Positions 45,217-56,505 of a DNA stretch of 64,000 nucleotides are shown here, piece by piece. The notes beneath the pieces were generated by a model, which made no database searches, was not told the DNA's origin, and saw nothing but the letters and a program-made list of their open reading frames with translations. A program made the position numbers and the translations under genes. The DNA comes from Diogma glabrata. Taxonomy: Eukaryota; Arthropoda; Insecta; Diptera; Cylindrotomidae. The DNA is taken from positions 286,518,930 to 286,582,929 of the forward strand of contig OY856186.1 of NCBI GenBank assembly GCA_963693315.1, written 5' to 3'. Within the stretch, counting starts at the first letter, position 1. Each line of letters opens with the position of its first letter.

Positions 45217-46397
45217 GGGCAAATTATTACTCGGAAATCATACTAGATGGCATAATTAAAGGTAATACATCAGAACCGATGGCTCAACAAACAGAATTTG
45301 GTTGGATAGTATCAGGAAGGTATGGCAGCTCTAACCAAGGCCAAATCAAATCAATGGTTACTTCTATAGAAATAGACAACCAATTAAAGAAATTCTGGGA
45401 GATCGAAGAAGTGGTACCCAAACGAACTCTTACAACAGAAGAACAAAAATGTGAAGAACATTATAAATCAACACATAATTTAGGACTGGATGGTCGATAC
45501 ATCGTTCGTATTCCGTTTAAAGAAGATTACAAACCTTTGGGAGCATCTATCAACAGAGCCTTTGCACGACTTCTACAGCTAGAGAAACGATTCGAATTGT
45601 GTTCAGAATTTAAAAGATCTTACAAGGATTGCATGCAAGAATACATTCAGCTAGGTCACATGCAACCAGTTACATCCAACAACAACGGATCGTATTATAT
45701 TCCTCATCATGCTGTTATTAAAGAAAACAGCTCAACAACAAAATTACGAGTTGTTTTTGATGCCTCTGCTAAAACTACCAACGGTGTCAGCCATAATGAC
45801 AACCAAATGACTGGGCCGACAATCCAACAAGATCTATTATCTATACTATTGAGATGGCGTAAACATAAATACGTGTATGGTGCCGATATTGAAAAAATGT
45901 ATCGACAAATTAAAATTCATGAAGATGATCAGCATTTCCAGAGATTATTGTGGTGCAATTCACCTACAGAAAAGGTTCAAGAATACCAACTTACGACAGT
46001 TACGTTTGGAACAACCTCTGCACCATACTTAGCCATCCGAACACTTCAACAGATTGCACACGATAACGAATTTAGATATCCATTAGCTTCGGAAATCATT
46101 CTCAATGATTTTTATGTTGATGATTTACTCTCTGGTAACGAAACAATCGAAGAAGCACTTATAACTCAACAGCAGCTTCTTGATTCTTTAAGCAGTGGCG
46201 GATTTAACCTGAGGAAATGGTTTGGAAATCACCCTAGTATTTTATCAAACATACCAATTGAGTTTCAAGAAACAAAATCATATCAGATAAAACTCGGTGA
46301 TACAATAAAAACGCTTGGAATAAGTTGGAACCCAACAACAGATACTTTTGAATTCAAGGTAACGATTCCGGATACAGAAATTATTACAACTAAATGA
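45138..46397 (+). pseudogene. BEL reverse transcriptase part of polyprotein
   Basis: Continues the polyprotein in the next frame after the frameshift. The ATG at 45138 is not a real start. Early DPTYYKPGPIDVLLGA is the protease-to-RT region of BEL. RT motifs: KLRVVFDASAKT, then VYGADIEKMYRQIKI (catalytic Asp of GAD), TFGTTSAPYLA and YVDD at 46113-46124 (DFYVDDLLSG). The frame is closed by an in-frame TGA at 46395-46397, after which the same frame carries on with the normal BEL sequence SEASKLFDPLGWLSP. It would copy element RNA to DNA in the cytoplasm; this copy cannot make a full protein. Confidence 0.92.
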
Positions 46398-48065
46398 AAA
46401 TTTCTTTCGGAAGCATCAAAACTGTTTGATCCTCTTGGATGGCTTTCTCCTACAATCATTCAAGCCAAAATACTCCTCCAACAACTATGGTTGACTGGTG
46501 TTAGTTGGGATCAACCACTGCCAGATAATGTAAATTCTAAATGGATTCTTTACAAACAGATATTACCTGCGCTAGAAAAACTGAAAATTCCGAGATGGGT
46601 CAATAACTTAAAATGTAATACACCTGAGTTACATGGTTTCTGTGATGCGTCAGAACTTGCATACGCAGCAGCAGTATATTTTTCAACCAAAGATGAGAAG
46701 GGATTAAAAACAGTCACCTTACTAACAGCTAAGACTAAGGTGGCGCCAATAAAAACAAAAATCACTCTTCCTAAATTAGAACTATGTGGAGCGTTGCTAT
46801 TAGCCAAATTGTTACGAAATGTAGAACAAGCAATGCAAATTTCAAATATAAAAACATATGCATGGAGTGATTCCACGATTGCATTAGCCTGGATAAGAGG
46901 TAGTCCAATGAGATGGAAAACTTTCGTTGCCAATCGAGTAACTGAAATACAACAGCTTACTGATGCTTCACAATGGAACCACGTTAAAACAGAAGACAAC
47001 CCAGCAGATTGTGCTACTAGAGGAATTGATCCAGATAAATTAAGTGAACTTCATTTATGGTGGAACGGACCAAATTGGTTAAAGGAAAATCAAGAAAAAT
47101 GGCCAAAATTAACAACTGAATTAAAAATTGAAGATATTCCAGATACAAAAAGAAATGTGCTAACTACGATGATGACAACTGATCCATATAGTCTTCTTTG
47201 TACAAGATACTCTAAATTAATAAAACTACAACGAGTTATAGCATACTGTCAGCGATTTGTAAACCGACTTAGAAAAAAACAGTATCCGACGTCTCTAACC
47301 CTAACAACGATAGAGATGGAGGAAGCTTTGCAGCGGATCGTAATAACAATCCAATCTAAAAACTTTCATGAAGAAATATCACAACTAAAAACTAAAACGC
47401 ATATCTCAAGTAAGAGTAAAATTCTTTCTTTGAGTCCGTTTCTAGACCAACAAGGTATACTACGGGTAGGAGGTAGATTACAAAATTCAACACTTTCATT
47501 TAACGAAAAACATCCGATTATTTTACCCAAAAAACATCCAGTAACCGAGCTAATAATAACGAATGCTCATTTAACAACTTTGCATGGAGGAGCGCAGCTA
47601 ACGTTATCTTACATCCGAAAGCGTTTTTGGATTATTAATGCAAAAAGCTGTGTTCGGAATTCAATTCATAAATGCGTAAAATGCCACAGATTCAAAGCTA
47701 CGGCCAATCAGCAAATAATGGGTAATCTACCATCATCAAGAATTGTTCCTTCTCGACCATTTTTAAAAACAGGAGTAGATTATGCGGGGCCTCTTAACAT
47801 TCGAACAACAAAAGGAAGAGGACATAAATCATACAAAGGCTACATAGCACTTTTTGTGTGTATGGCTACAAAGGCAGTCCATATTGAAGTCGTAAGTGAT
47901 CTTACATCACAAGGATTCATTGCAGCATACAAGAGATTTACATCACGGCGTGGACTATGCACTGATATTTACAGTGACAATGGCACAAATTTCGTTGGCG
48001 CCAGTGCTGAGCTCAACAAAAGAAAAAAATTAACTATGCAACAACTTAATCCTGAATTTGAATAG
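46398..48065 (+). pseudogene. BEL RNase H and integrase part of polyprotein
   Basis: Same frame as the RT part. LFDPLGWLSPT opens the connection, then RNase H with LHGFCDASELAYAAAVY, LELCGALLLAK and AWSDSTIALAWIRG. Integrase follows: the HHCC finger (HLTTLHGG ... CVKCHRFK), first catalytic Asp in GVDYAGPL, second in YSDNGTNFVG. A TAG at 48063-48065 stops the frame before the third catalytic residue, and the frame resumes with FIPPRAAHFGGLWEAVV, where the Glu of LWEA is the expected third residue. First listed ATG (46491) is internal. Two stops and a frameshift make the copy defective. Confidence 0.92.
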
Positions 48066-48800
48066 CTTCTCTCTAAAGACAACACTACTTGGCATTTTAT
48101 ACCACCTCGTGCCGCACATTTTGGTGGTCTATGGGAAGCAGTAGTCAAATCAATGAAGTATCATTTAAAAAGGGTGATAGGGGAAACAACATTAACCTTT
48201 GAAGAATTAACAACGTTACTCACTCAAATAGAAGCGTGCATGAATTCACGACCATTATCACCGTTGACATCTGATCCAAGTGATCTATCAGTTTTAACGC
48301 CTGGACATTTTTTGATTGGCGATTCCTTAATTTCACCGCCAGATCAAAATATAGGAGTATCTAACCTAAATGGTCTTAAGCGATGGAGATTGGTTGAAGC
48401 AATGAAACAGCATTTTTGGAAGAAATGGTCCATGGACTATTTATCAACTCTGCAACAAAGGTCTAAATGGAATAAAACTGAAACTAACTTAAATATCGGG
48501 GAATTAGTTTTGGTAATAGATGATCAACTGAAACCAACAAAATGGATGACGGCCAGAGTAGAAGAAGTACATCCAGGACTAGATAACAAGGTGCGAGTGG
48601 CGACAGTTTGTGGCCCGGGGAAGGTCATTCTGAAAAGGCCTATATCTAAATTATCACGCCTACCTATTGAAAAAATAGAAATTAATGATGATACAAATCT
48701 ACAACAAAAAGGAAACAACGAAAAGAAGACTGAAGAGCACAAAACTACCACCAATACTAGATGTACAAGAAGGAACACGGCACCATGCAAAATAAGCAGT
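48066..48800 (+). pseudogene. BEL integrase C-terminal part
   Basis: Downstream of the TAG at 48063-48065 the same frame reads the end of the integrase core and the BEL-type C-terminal domain: MNSRPLSPLTSDPSDLSVLT, PGHFLIGDSL, then LNIGELVLVIDD. From about residue 185 of the 48153 frame the sequence becomes basic and Thr/Asn-rich (KKTEEHKTTTNTRCTRRN), a linker into the env-like region with no stop between them. Confidence 0.88.
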
Positions 48801-50513
48801 AACCACTATATGTTTACAATGTTTATGATATTTGCAATCCTTTGTCCTGGTCAAGCAGCAAACATAAGTTTCGTAAATAATCAGTTTGAGATTCACAAAC
48901 TGAACAACCAACCAGGAATTGTCTTTGAAAAATTAGGTAAAATGTGGTTCACCAACAATAATTGGAACATAATTGTCTATTTAAATTTGTCAACCTACGA
49001 GCAAGAACTAAATATTTTTCACCGCTGTTTGGAAAAAATAAGCCAAATATGCAAGCAAACCAATATTTCAAATTGTAATCAAACATATCAACAGTTTGAT
49101 CACATGCTAACGGAAATAGTACAGCACGACCAGTTGATCAGACATCCAACTCATCATCGAGAAAAAAGAGGTTTGATCAATGTCATTGGTCGAATAGAAC
49201 ATGAATTATTTGGAGTAATGGATGATCGGGATGCTAATCACTACAAACAACAAATAAAACTACTTCAAATGAATGAAAATCACTTACTCCAGCTGCAGAA
49301 AAATCAAACCTCAATTGCCGAATCCACCTTGAACATATTAAAAAGACAAGAGGCTGATATAAACAACCATTGGTTACAATTCAAAGAGCAATCTCAATTA
49401 GTTTTGGAAGGAATAAATCATGAAACAACATTTATCAAAATGTCTTTATACACAACGCTTCTAATGGTTAATTTCCGAAATAGGCAAACAACACTTATAC
49501 AAGTGTTGACAAACACACATTCCATAATGGCAAAAACTTCTATCTTAACAACAGAACAATTGCAGAAAGAACTATCATATATTAATGAAAATATACCAAA
49601 GGGACAACAAATACCCTGGCCAAACGGAAAACACAACATCCTTCACATGTATCGTGTGTTAACAGTCACAGCAAGAACAATTGAAAATCTGCTAATTGTC
49701 AACTTCAATCTTCCATTAGCAGACAACATGCTCCATAATATGTACAAACTCATCGCTTTTCCAATGAATACATTTAATGAATCTAAAGCAATTGTACCAA
49801 AAGGAGAGATTCTCATCACAGGCTTACACATGGACCAATACTATTTTATGTCAACCACGGATTTGGATAAGTGCTTTGCAGCAAGCTCAGAAGAGTTTTT
49901 ATGTAAGCAAACACATCCAATTCATACAACTGATCCTACAAAATCGTGTGAACTATCAATACTCTACTGGAACAAAATCAACAAATACTGTAACGTTCAA
50001 AAAGCAAAACCTGGTGATAGTTGGTACCAATTAAAGAACAACACTTGGTTGTTTGCATTAAGCAATGAAACCAATCTTCGGATCATATGCAAAGAAGAAC
50101 AATTTATGATCCATCTTAACGGAAGCGGAAAACTTATACTGAAACCAAGGTGTGTGGCAAAGAGTGAAAAAATATTGTTACAATCCCAGGGATCATACAA
50201 CAGTACCATCTACTCAGTAATTTTGAATCAAATGGATTTTGATGATGAAGTCGGGTTTAACAACTTTAGTCAACTTTTGAATTACTCCATCAATAACAGT
50301 ATTCTTCAAGACGTGAGAATCGCAGAAAATTCTATTAATACAGTAAAATATCAAGAAACCTTACCTTTCTTGCAAAGGCCATCAGTTCATGATGTTCATC
50401 ATTATTTTATTTTGTATGGACTAATTGTGTCCATTGCAATTATTATAATTATCAAATATCGATGCAGTAAAGAGGTTAATGGAATTCCTGCAGCCCAGCA
50501 ACTAGAAATATAA
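48801..50513 (+). CDS. Env-like (F-type) glycoprotein region, fused in frame to integrase
   Basis: In the same open frame as the integrase C terminus (48153-50513, 786 codons). A hydrophobic segment MFTMFMIFAILCPG at about 48808-48850 fits an internal signal peptide. Many Asn-X-Ser/Thr sites follow. REKR at 49158-49169 (residues 336-339) is a furin-type cleavage site followed by a Gly/Ile-containing stretch like the fusion region of insect retrovirus and baculovirus F-type Env. A heptad-rich part and ten or so Cys lie beyond. A transmembrane segment (LIVSIAIIIIIKY) is near residues 755-770 with a short tail. This region itself is open. Expression would need the polyprotein frame or a spliced mRNA; a splice site was not identified. 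Related to Env of roo/gypsy-type insect elements by layout, not by a search. Confidence 0.75.
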   Translation, partial: NHYMFTMFMIFAILCPGQAANISFVNNQFEIHKLNNQPGIVFEKLGKMWFTNNNWNIIVYLNLSTYEQELNIFHRCLEKISQICKQTNISNCNQTYQQFDHMLTEIVQHDQLIRHPTHHREKRGLINVIGRIEHELFGVMDDRDANHYKQQIKLLQMNENHLLQLQKNQTSIAESTLNILKRQEADINNHWLQFKEQSQLVLEGINHETTFIKMSLYTTLLMVNFRNRQTTLIQVLTNTHSIMAKTSILTTEQLQKELSYINENIPKGQQIPWPNGKHNILHMYRVLTVTARTIENLLIVNFNLPLADNMLHNMYKLIAFPMNTFNESKAIVPKGEILITGLHMDQYYFMSTTDLDKCFAASSEEFLCKQTHPIHTTDPTKSCELSILYWNKINKYCNVQKAKPGDSWYQLKNNTWLFALSNETNLRIICKEEQFMIHLNGSGKLILKPRCVAKSEKILLQSQGSYNSTIYSVILNQMDFDDEVGFNNFSQLLNYSINNSILQDVRIAENSINTVKYQETLPFLQRPSVHDVHHYFILYGLIVSIAIIIIIKYRCSKEVNGIPAAQQLEI

Positions 50514-50538
50514 CAGTATACAGCTGGGCCCCGGAGTA

Positions 50539-50844
50539 TGTTGATACCTCAACAGATAAAAATATATCAACCAACCCAGCGGAAATCAATAATGCATAAT
50601 AATGCATAATAATGCAAATTTGCATTATTATATTAAATTAATTTTCTTTATAATAACTTGATATAATTGTTAACGCAGCAAAAATTGCTTATTTAAAGAA
50701 AATGAATTACCATAAATAAATAAGAATTATTTTAACATTAAAACTTTAACGTTATTTTTCTTCATCATACAAATCTTCCAGTAAAGCTAACTGTCCAGCC
50801 CCCACCAGTGAAAAGCGGGTTAGTTATTACTGAAGGTTTGTACA
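50539..50844 (+). repeat. BEL 3' LTR
   Basis: Same length as the 5' LTR; starts tgttgatacctcaacagata and ends ggtttgtaca. By eye it differs from the 5' LTR at five positions (including the third-last base). The sequence just upstream, ctgggccccggagta, is the expected polypurine-tract position but is not a clean purine run. Confidence 0.93.
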
Positions 50845-52017
50845 GTTTCCTTGACATGAATTAAAACGATCACCATAATATTTAATAACGGCATTTCTAA
50901 GTTCACACTTAAGTTTTTTACAAAATGATTTATAACGGTTTTTTAAGTTTTGGTTTAACGGATGTTTCTTCATCTTTTTATAGATAGATTTCTTTTTATC
51001 AATTTGAGAGCATAAATAATCGTTTATCCATGGTTTCTTTCGAGATTTAATTATCTTCTCAGAAGTACAAAGTTCAATGTAGTCCTTAAGGATACAAATG
51101 AAATTATCATAAGCAAGTGATGGATTATCGGACGCGTATACCTCTGTCCAGTTCTCCGAGTTTAACAAGTCGCACAGACGGTTGTAATCAATTTCCAAAT
51201 CTTTGCTCGCAGACTCATCAGGAAGTGTATCTACCGTATTAACTTCAATAGATACTGATATTAGATGATGATCAGTAGTATTATAGTTTAAAGCTGAGCA
51301 TTGAATGCTATTTTCCATATTTTTGTTTGATTTGACAAAAACATGATCTATACAAGTTTTAGAACTTGCAGTAATGCGTGTTGGATCACTTAAAAAAGAG
51401 TCATACCCAATAGATGACAAAGATAACAGAAAATCATACGTAGTTGAGCTATTATCAAGTAAATCAATATTAAAGTCACCAATTAAAATACAATTTACAA
51501 CCTCTAGATTACTTAAAAACTCACAAAATTCTTCACAGAACAGATTTATTGACGAAGGTGACGAATTGAATCGATACACGCAAATAAAAGAAAATAGTTC
51601 ACTCTCAATATGAATATCAATTTTGATACAATCCGCTGTTTTGAACTTATAAACATTAAAACAATAGTCCGATACACTGTTATGTACAAAAACACCAGCA
51701 CCACCGGCGCGATAATCATCATTACAATTGCACAACAAACTATAATCATTAATAAAATAATTCCCAACTTCATGAGAATAAATCCAAATTTCACTTACAA
51801 AAATAAGTTTAGGCAAGGTCTCATTATTTGATAAATGTAAAATTAAACTATCTAAATTCCTTCTTAAACTTGCTATGTTTTGATGAACAACATAAAAATT
51901 TGACTTACTGTGATCATTTGAACTGTTTAACATGTTATTGAGAATTTCATTATTTATTTGTGAAACGTCATTCACAACAACAAGGTCATTAGAAATTTTA
52001 GTACATTCAACGATCAT
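50845..52017 (-). pseudogene. LINE L2a endonuclease domain
   Basis: Minus-strand frame of about 390 codons; its last four codons come from the BEL LTR. APE-type endonuclease motifs in order: YVVHQNIASLRRN, FVSEIW (catalytic Glu), YRAGGAGVFV, LIGDFNIDLLD and TTDHHLISVS (catalytic His). The region after about residue 260 is the linker to RT with basic KSRKKPWINDYLCSQ. At 50845-50849 the frame is cut by the BEL element and continues at 42711 on the far side, with gtttc duplicated. Until the cut there is no stop, so this part is well preserved. Confidence 0.92.
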
Positions 52018-52188
52018 TACTTTTAATAACTTTTCCCTTTTTAAAGAAAAGAGAGAAAGACTAATAAAATAATTAAAGCAAGTTTAAGTCCCTCAACACT
52101 CTAATGAACCTTATTTTGTCCCCATTTGTCTTTCGCATCATTATATTACCATTTCGAGTCCACAAATATTTATACTGTTTTACCTTTT

Positions 52189-53011
52189 TTATTTGTAGAG
52201 CTTCCTTATAAAGGTTACGTCTATATAATATGTAAGATCTTCATTAATAAAAATTAAGCCTTTCGATGATGTATTGCCTATATTGCTAAATCCAATATCT
52301 TGCGCATATAGTTTCTTTTTTAAACGTTTCGCCTTCATAATATTCTCCTTAGTAGATACTTCGCTGAGTTTCACCAAAATACCAGAAAATTTAGTTTCGC
52401 CTTCGTCAGGTTTATTGTTCATTCTGCTACAACTGGTAATAGAAGTTGATGATAATGATAATCCAGAGTTTATAACCAGAGTTTATAACCTTTAATACAA
52501 CTTCTTGTAGATTTTCAGATTTAGTTTGTGGAACTCCAAATATTACAACATTACACTTTTTCGAAGATTGATCATTGTTATCCGTCACAAAGCATTCAAG
52601 ATCAGATACTATAGCTTTCAATTCAGCATTTTCCAATTTCAGTTCCTCTATTTGTTTTAACGCACCTTCCAAACTATCTATACGTTGGTTTAATTTAGTA
52701 TTTGACTCTTTTATTAAATTTTGGAAAGCACTAATTTCAGCACGAAGATCAGCTAACATTACATTAAAGTTGCTTTCAACAGATGATTGTGAGTTTTTTC
52801 TTGAATCCGTTCTTATTTGATTTTCGCAAATGGAGCAAAACCAAACTTTTTTGCTTTTTGAAAATGCTTCAACATCTTCTTTATTCACATTTACACATAT
52901 ATGAAATGTTTCTTTGCATAATCCACAAATTAGTTTTAAGTTCTGTTCTTTATTTACTTTAATGGAACACACTTTACAGTTAGGCATGATTTTCACCAAA
53001 AGAAAATTCAC
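52189..53011 (-). pseudogene. LINE L2a ORF1, frameshifted
   Basis: 53011-52427 encodes a PHD/ring-like Cys-rich module (CKVCSIKV, LICGLCKETFHICV, FCSICE), then a coiled coil (residues ~75-140, SLEGALKQIEELKLENAELK), then the start of an RRM-like fold (KCNVVIFGVPQT). A 14-bp tandem duplication near 52471-52498 shifts the frame, and 52422-52189 carries the rest (GILVKLSEVSTKENIMKAKR, then LIFINEDLTYY). Zinc-finger, coiled coil and RRM is the usual ORF1 layout in CR1/Jockey-group LINEs; the protein would bind element RNA. Confidence 0.8.
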
Positions 53012-53191
53012 ATACAGAATACTTAAATAAAAAATGTAACAAAAAACCAGAAATTATTTAAATTAAATTTTTTCACTATTGTTTTTTAATTAGATACAAT
53101 TTTATTACTTTGATTTATATTAAAAGATTTTATTTTATTATTTTGATCTGCACCCTACGAGATCTAAATAATATATGACTATACAATATAC

Positions 53192-53765
53192 TCTCTGTTT
53201 AGATATGTATTACAAAGCTAACACGAAACATCAATACGTTGTTGGAAAAATGTAACAGATCATATATTAGCATAATTAAATGAAAAGATTATACAATCAG
53301 CAAACTACTCAAAATCTCTCCATTTAGCGTTTCGAGAAAATATTTCAAAATCAAAAAATATTGTAAAATAAAAAATTCAAAATTTTTTCAAACAAAGTTC
53401 TAAAAATATTTCAAAAATTATTACAAAATCACACATTAAAACTTTTTCAAAAATTCTAAAAAAATTGCAAAAATTAGAACAAAATCAAAAATTGTAATTT
53501 TTTCCAAAATTATAAAAATTATAATAAAATCAAAAAGTTAAAATTTTTCAAAATTCCAAAAATATTCCAAAAATTCTTACAAAATCAAAAATTGAAACTT
53601 TTTTCAAAATTCTAAAAATATTTATTATATTAAAATTGTTTTTTTCAAAATTTTAAAAATATTCCAAAAATTGGAATAAAATCAAATATTTAAACTTTTT
53701 CTAAATTCTAATAATATTCCAAAAATTCTTAAAAATTCAAACTTTTTTCAAAACTCTAAAAATAG
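53192..53765 (+). repeat. Repeat family R, copy C, right part
   Basis: Resumes at tctctgtttagatatgtatt and runs through the acacgaaacatcaatacgtt block and the ~50-bp AT-rich array to about 53765. The family's tail (with ctaaaacgtcg and ctcatgaatg) is missing, so this copy is 3'-deleted. Confidence 0.85.
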
Positions 53766-54032
53766 AGAGACAACTGAATGATATATCATGTATACAAAAT
53801 GAACTTAATATTTAGCTAACCGAACTGGTGAAACCCATTTCCTTCAGTTAAGTGGCAGTTATGTTAAATCTAACTTAATTTTAACTTAACTGAGGATGGT
53901 GAAACTGGCCCTTAGCATACTTAATTTGACAGCAACATAAAATCAAATTCGAAAATAAATTTAATTAAAACGATTTATTTAATTTGATCAATTAAAGAGT
54001 TTTCAAAACTATTTTTTACATTTTAAATTATC
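53766..54032. other. Fragments of unassigned MITEs
   Basis: 53834-53910 has an inner inverted repeat cagttaagt/acttaactg flanked by ggtgaaac motifs, then ggtgaaactggcccttagca, which looks like an element end. 53918-53975 (tagcatacttaatttgacag) is an inverted match to 54830-54855 inside the next MITE. Confidence 0.45.
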
Positions 54033-54549
54033 ATATATAATATCACGAGTCGTCAAATAATAGTCGATTATTTTTCATAATCATTATTACTAATGTCATT
54101 TGAGGTTTTTAACCTCAAATGGCATGAGTGATAATGTTGAAAAATAATCGACTAATAATTTGGTGACGAGTTGTATTTAGCAGACAATTTAACGAACAGA
54201 AATAGTAACATTATTTCATACAACATAATCATACATAATAAAATATTATTTCATCTTAGTAGGCGCATAAATGTTATAAATTTGTAATTTATTTTTGACA
54301 AATAAACATAAACATGCAATCATTTATGAATGAAAACGAACATTTTTACTATTTGCAAATTGCATTTTCACATAATTTTGTATGTGAATTTTTGTTTTAA
54401 ATTAATATATTAAGTAGGCCGAAAATATTCGCTGTTCCTTCCCACCAGAGAAAAATAATCGATACAATTCGTTTTAATATGTTAAAAAATAGTAAATGAA
54501 GCGTTTTTATTGGACCTTATCGAAACTTTATTTAGTGAGTTGAATTGTC
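54033..54549. repeat. Repeat S copy 2
   Basis: Same as 29641-30194 with about 95 percent similarity by eye; lacks the ~27-bp loop with cgcgtagcgc. Ends ttatcgaaactttatttagt. Confidence 0.85.
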
Positions 54550-54674
54550 ATATTAATTTTATTACGGATCTAAAAAGAAGTTTTATTCCTTAAAATCATT
54601 TAGTAAACAAACAAAAAATATTTGACACTGACAAATCAAATTAGATTTTTCTATGAAAAAAAAATTGCAAATAA

Positions 54675-54935
54675 GGCTGTATTCTAAACCAAAACTTATT
54701 TGAAACTTATTTGTGGAGACTTACTTATTTGAATAAGTAACCTAAAGAGGTGACTCATTTGAAATTTTTTTTCATAGAAAAATCTAATTTGAAAATAAAT
54801 TTATTTTCGATGTTGTTTTTTTTGCTGTCAAAATAAGTATGCTAAATCTTTTAGAATAGCTTTTAAATACTTATTTAAAATGGCGGTGAATCTAGATAAA
54901 TAAGTTTCAAATAAGTCGTCGTTTAGAATACAGCC
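54675..54935. mobile_element. MITE with ~38-bp TIRs, 261 bp
   Basis: Left end GGCTGTATTCTAAAC followed by acttatttgaaacttattt; the right end is its inverted copy ending gtttagaatacagcc. Interior holds aatggcgg near the right and ttgctgtcaaaataagtatg. A flanking segment left of it (tagatttttctatgaaaaaa at 54640) is inverted relative to an internal segment, which suggests overlapping insertions. No clear TSD. Confidence 0.75.
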
Positions 54936-54937
54936 TG

Positions 54938-54992
54938 TTTTTATCTCGCGTATAGGAAATGTAATTTTTTCTATGATAGTTATTTATGATAT
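54938..54992. repeat. Repeat D copy 2, left part
   Basis: ttatctcgcgtataggaaat through ttttttctatgatag matches 35128-35160. Continues at 59119 after the LTR insertion. Confidence 0.7.
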
Positions 54993-55749
54993 TGTTATAC
55001 GATTCTACATAAAAGTAATGAAATTTACAACAAAGTTCTATTTAACCTCAATTTCCCTATTTCAAATCAGCGTTAACATGAATTAAATGATGTTATGAAT
55101 CAAATCAACATAACATAAAATAATCGAATACTCTAATATTTTCTCAAGGTTTCTAAAAAGTGACCTCGAATAATCGCGATTTTTCGAATTACGCAGAATC
55201 GTATATAAAGAGGGATTCCTTGCAAAATTAGAATAGCTTTATTTTATACCGCGTTAATGTAAAGTTGCAATTTAGTAGAAATAGTGTAATACAGAAAAAA
55301 CTCGCTTTTAGCGTACACCATATATAAAGTACACTTGGTCTATAGAGTACAGCAAATTTTTTTCTTACATCTATAAATATTTTACGATCAAATTATCCTT
55401 CTTATAAGGTACCTCGGCTTATAAGGTTATAACGTACACACGTTTAGTCCCGTGAACTATTTTTCTTTGTAATTTACCCAGTTTATAAAGTACGAATAGA
55501 AAATAAGAATACAATAAACATAAAAATTTAAAAGTCGTAAGCATTCGGTGCATTACGATTTTAATATTTTTTCTACGAATGTTTCTGCTTCCTTTCATGA
55601 ATTTTTTGTGGTTCATGCGAAAATATTTGTTAATTTATTAGTATTTACTTCAAATTCTTTGATGCTTTTATAAAAATGCTAAAGGTGCGTAACGGCTCCA
55701 AATCAAATTAAAAGGCATGTGATCACTTTGGCCAAAAAATTGGTAATGT

Positions 55750-56070
55750 TTGAATCGCTTAGAAATTGAAGCAGTTGTTCATTAAAACGTAAAAAAGATA
55801 GTTGTGTTAAATTTCACAATGAAGAGGAAGCTGTTTAAAAATGGATCAATATAATGAGATCTAAAATTGTTCCTCTTAAAAATGTTGCTCTACAATAAAA
55901 AGCTCAAATTCAGGATTTTATAAACTCTAGTGTATCGAACCTTAAAGACAGAGCGAAAATACTCTTAGATGCTGTTCATTTTATTTCGAAATCGTGATAA
56001 AAAGTTGAAGCAACTACCATAAGCAATTGTTTCAAAAAACCTGGGATAACTACGATCGCATAGTTCGACA
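55750..56070 (+). pseudogene. pogo-type transposase relic, DDE core deleted
   Basis: In broken frames: IEAVVH*-type HTH remnants, then FHNEEEAV-x-KWINIMRSK, KIVPLKNVALQ and KAQIQDFINSS (about 55810-55935), which fit the CENP-B/pogo HTH segment (KWF...R..G.P.S...L..KA). Directly after it comes AKILLDAVHFISKS and KVEATTISNCFKKPGI (about 55950-56050), the C-terminal DA(I/V)..I...W......TI.NCF.KAG motif. The catalytic DDE domain that normally lies between them is missing, so the element had an internal deletion before decaying by stops. Confidence 0.7.
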
Positions 56071-56505
56071 GTGCCGATGATTTTAGTGTTTTGGCAGTTT
56101 TATGGAAACATCCAAGGAACCTAGCTACACTCAATAATGTTAAGTCGACAACACTAAAAAAATTTGTAAATAGCTGTTGTGACTGGTGAAAGGGAGTTTA
56201 TTATAAGCTTAAAACGAAAAAGAATCTGAGTCTGATGATGATTTATAGAAATACTACAAATTTTTACTTTTGGTCTACGGGAGTGGCAATTCTGCATACT
56301 CCACTCCCTGCTATTGAAATAGCTCATATTTCGTGAGATATCACATACCACTGACAATAGCAGTGAGATATTACTAGCCAAGGTGTTATCTTAGGGGTGC
56401 TGCCAGATGAAGTCTATTTAGTAAACGATAGCGCCCTCAATGTTATGGAATATACTTCGATGATGGCACGCTATTTTGATTTCCTGTTTTGTTCACTATT
56501 TTAAA

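Larger units (their letters stand above)
42712..50844 (+). mobile_element. BEL/Pao LTR retrotransposon with env-like gene, 8.1 kb
   Basis: LTRs 42712-43017 and 50539-50844 (306 bp each), exact 5-bp target duplication gtttc at 42707-42711 and 50845-50849, a primer binding site starting tggtccttcgag at 43018, and gag-protease-RT-RNase H-integrase-env in order. Domain order and motifs are BEL/Pao; presence of an env-like region resembles roo-type elements. It sits in the opposite orientation to the LINE it interrupts. The LTRs differ at about five positions by my reading, so the insertion is recent, but the coding region contains one frameshift and two stops. Confidence 0.95.
40616..53191 (-). 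mobile_element. CR1/Jockey-type LINE (family L2a), interrupted by BEL element
   Basis: Runs 5' to 3' on the minus strand from about 53191 to 40616. Order: ORF1 (53011-52189), endonuclease (52017-50845), [BEL element], RT domain (42711-40879), 3' UTR and poly-A (T run on + at 40616-40635). It split repeat R copy C at the sequence tctct, which is present at both junctions and may be the target duplication. Different from L1a and from the 11-14 kb LINE in both ORF1 and RT sequence. Without the BEL insertion it would be about 4.4 kb. Confidence 0.85.
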
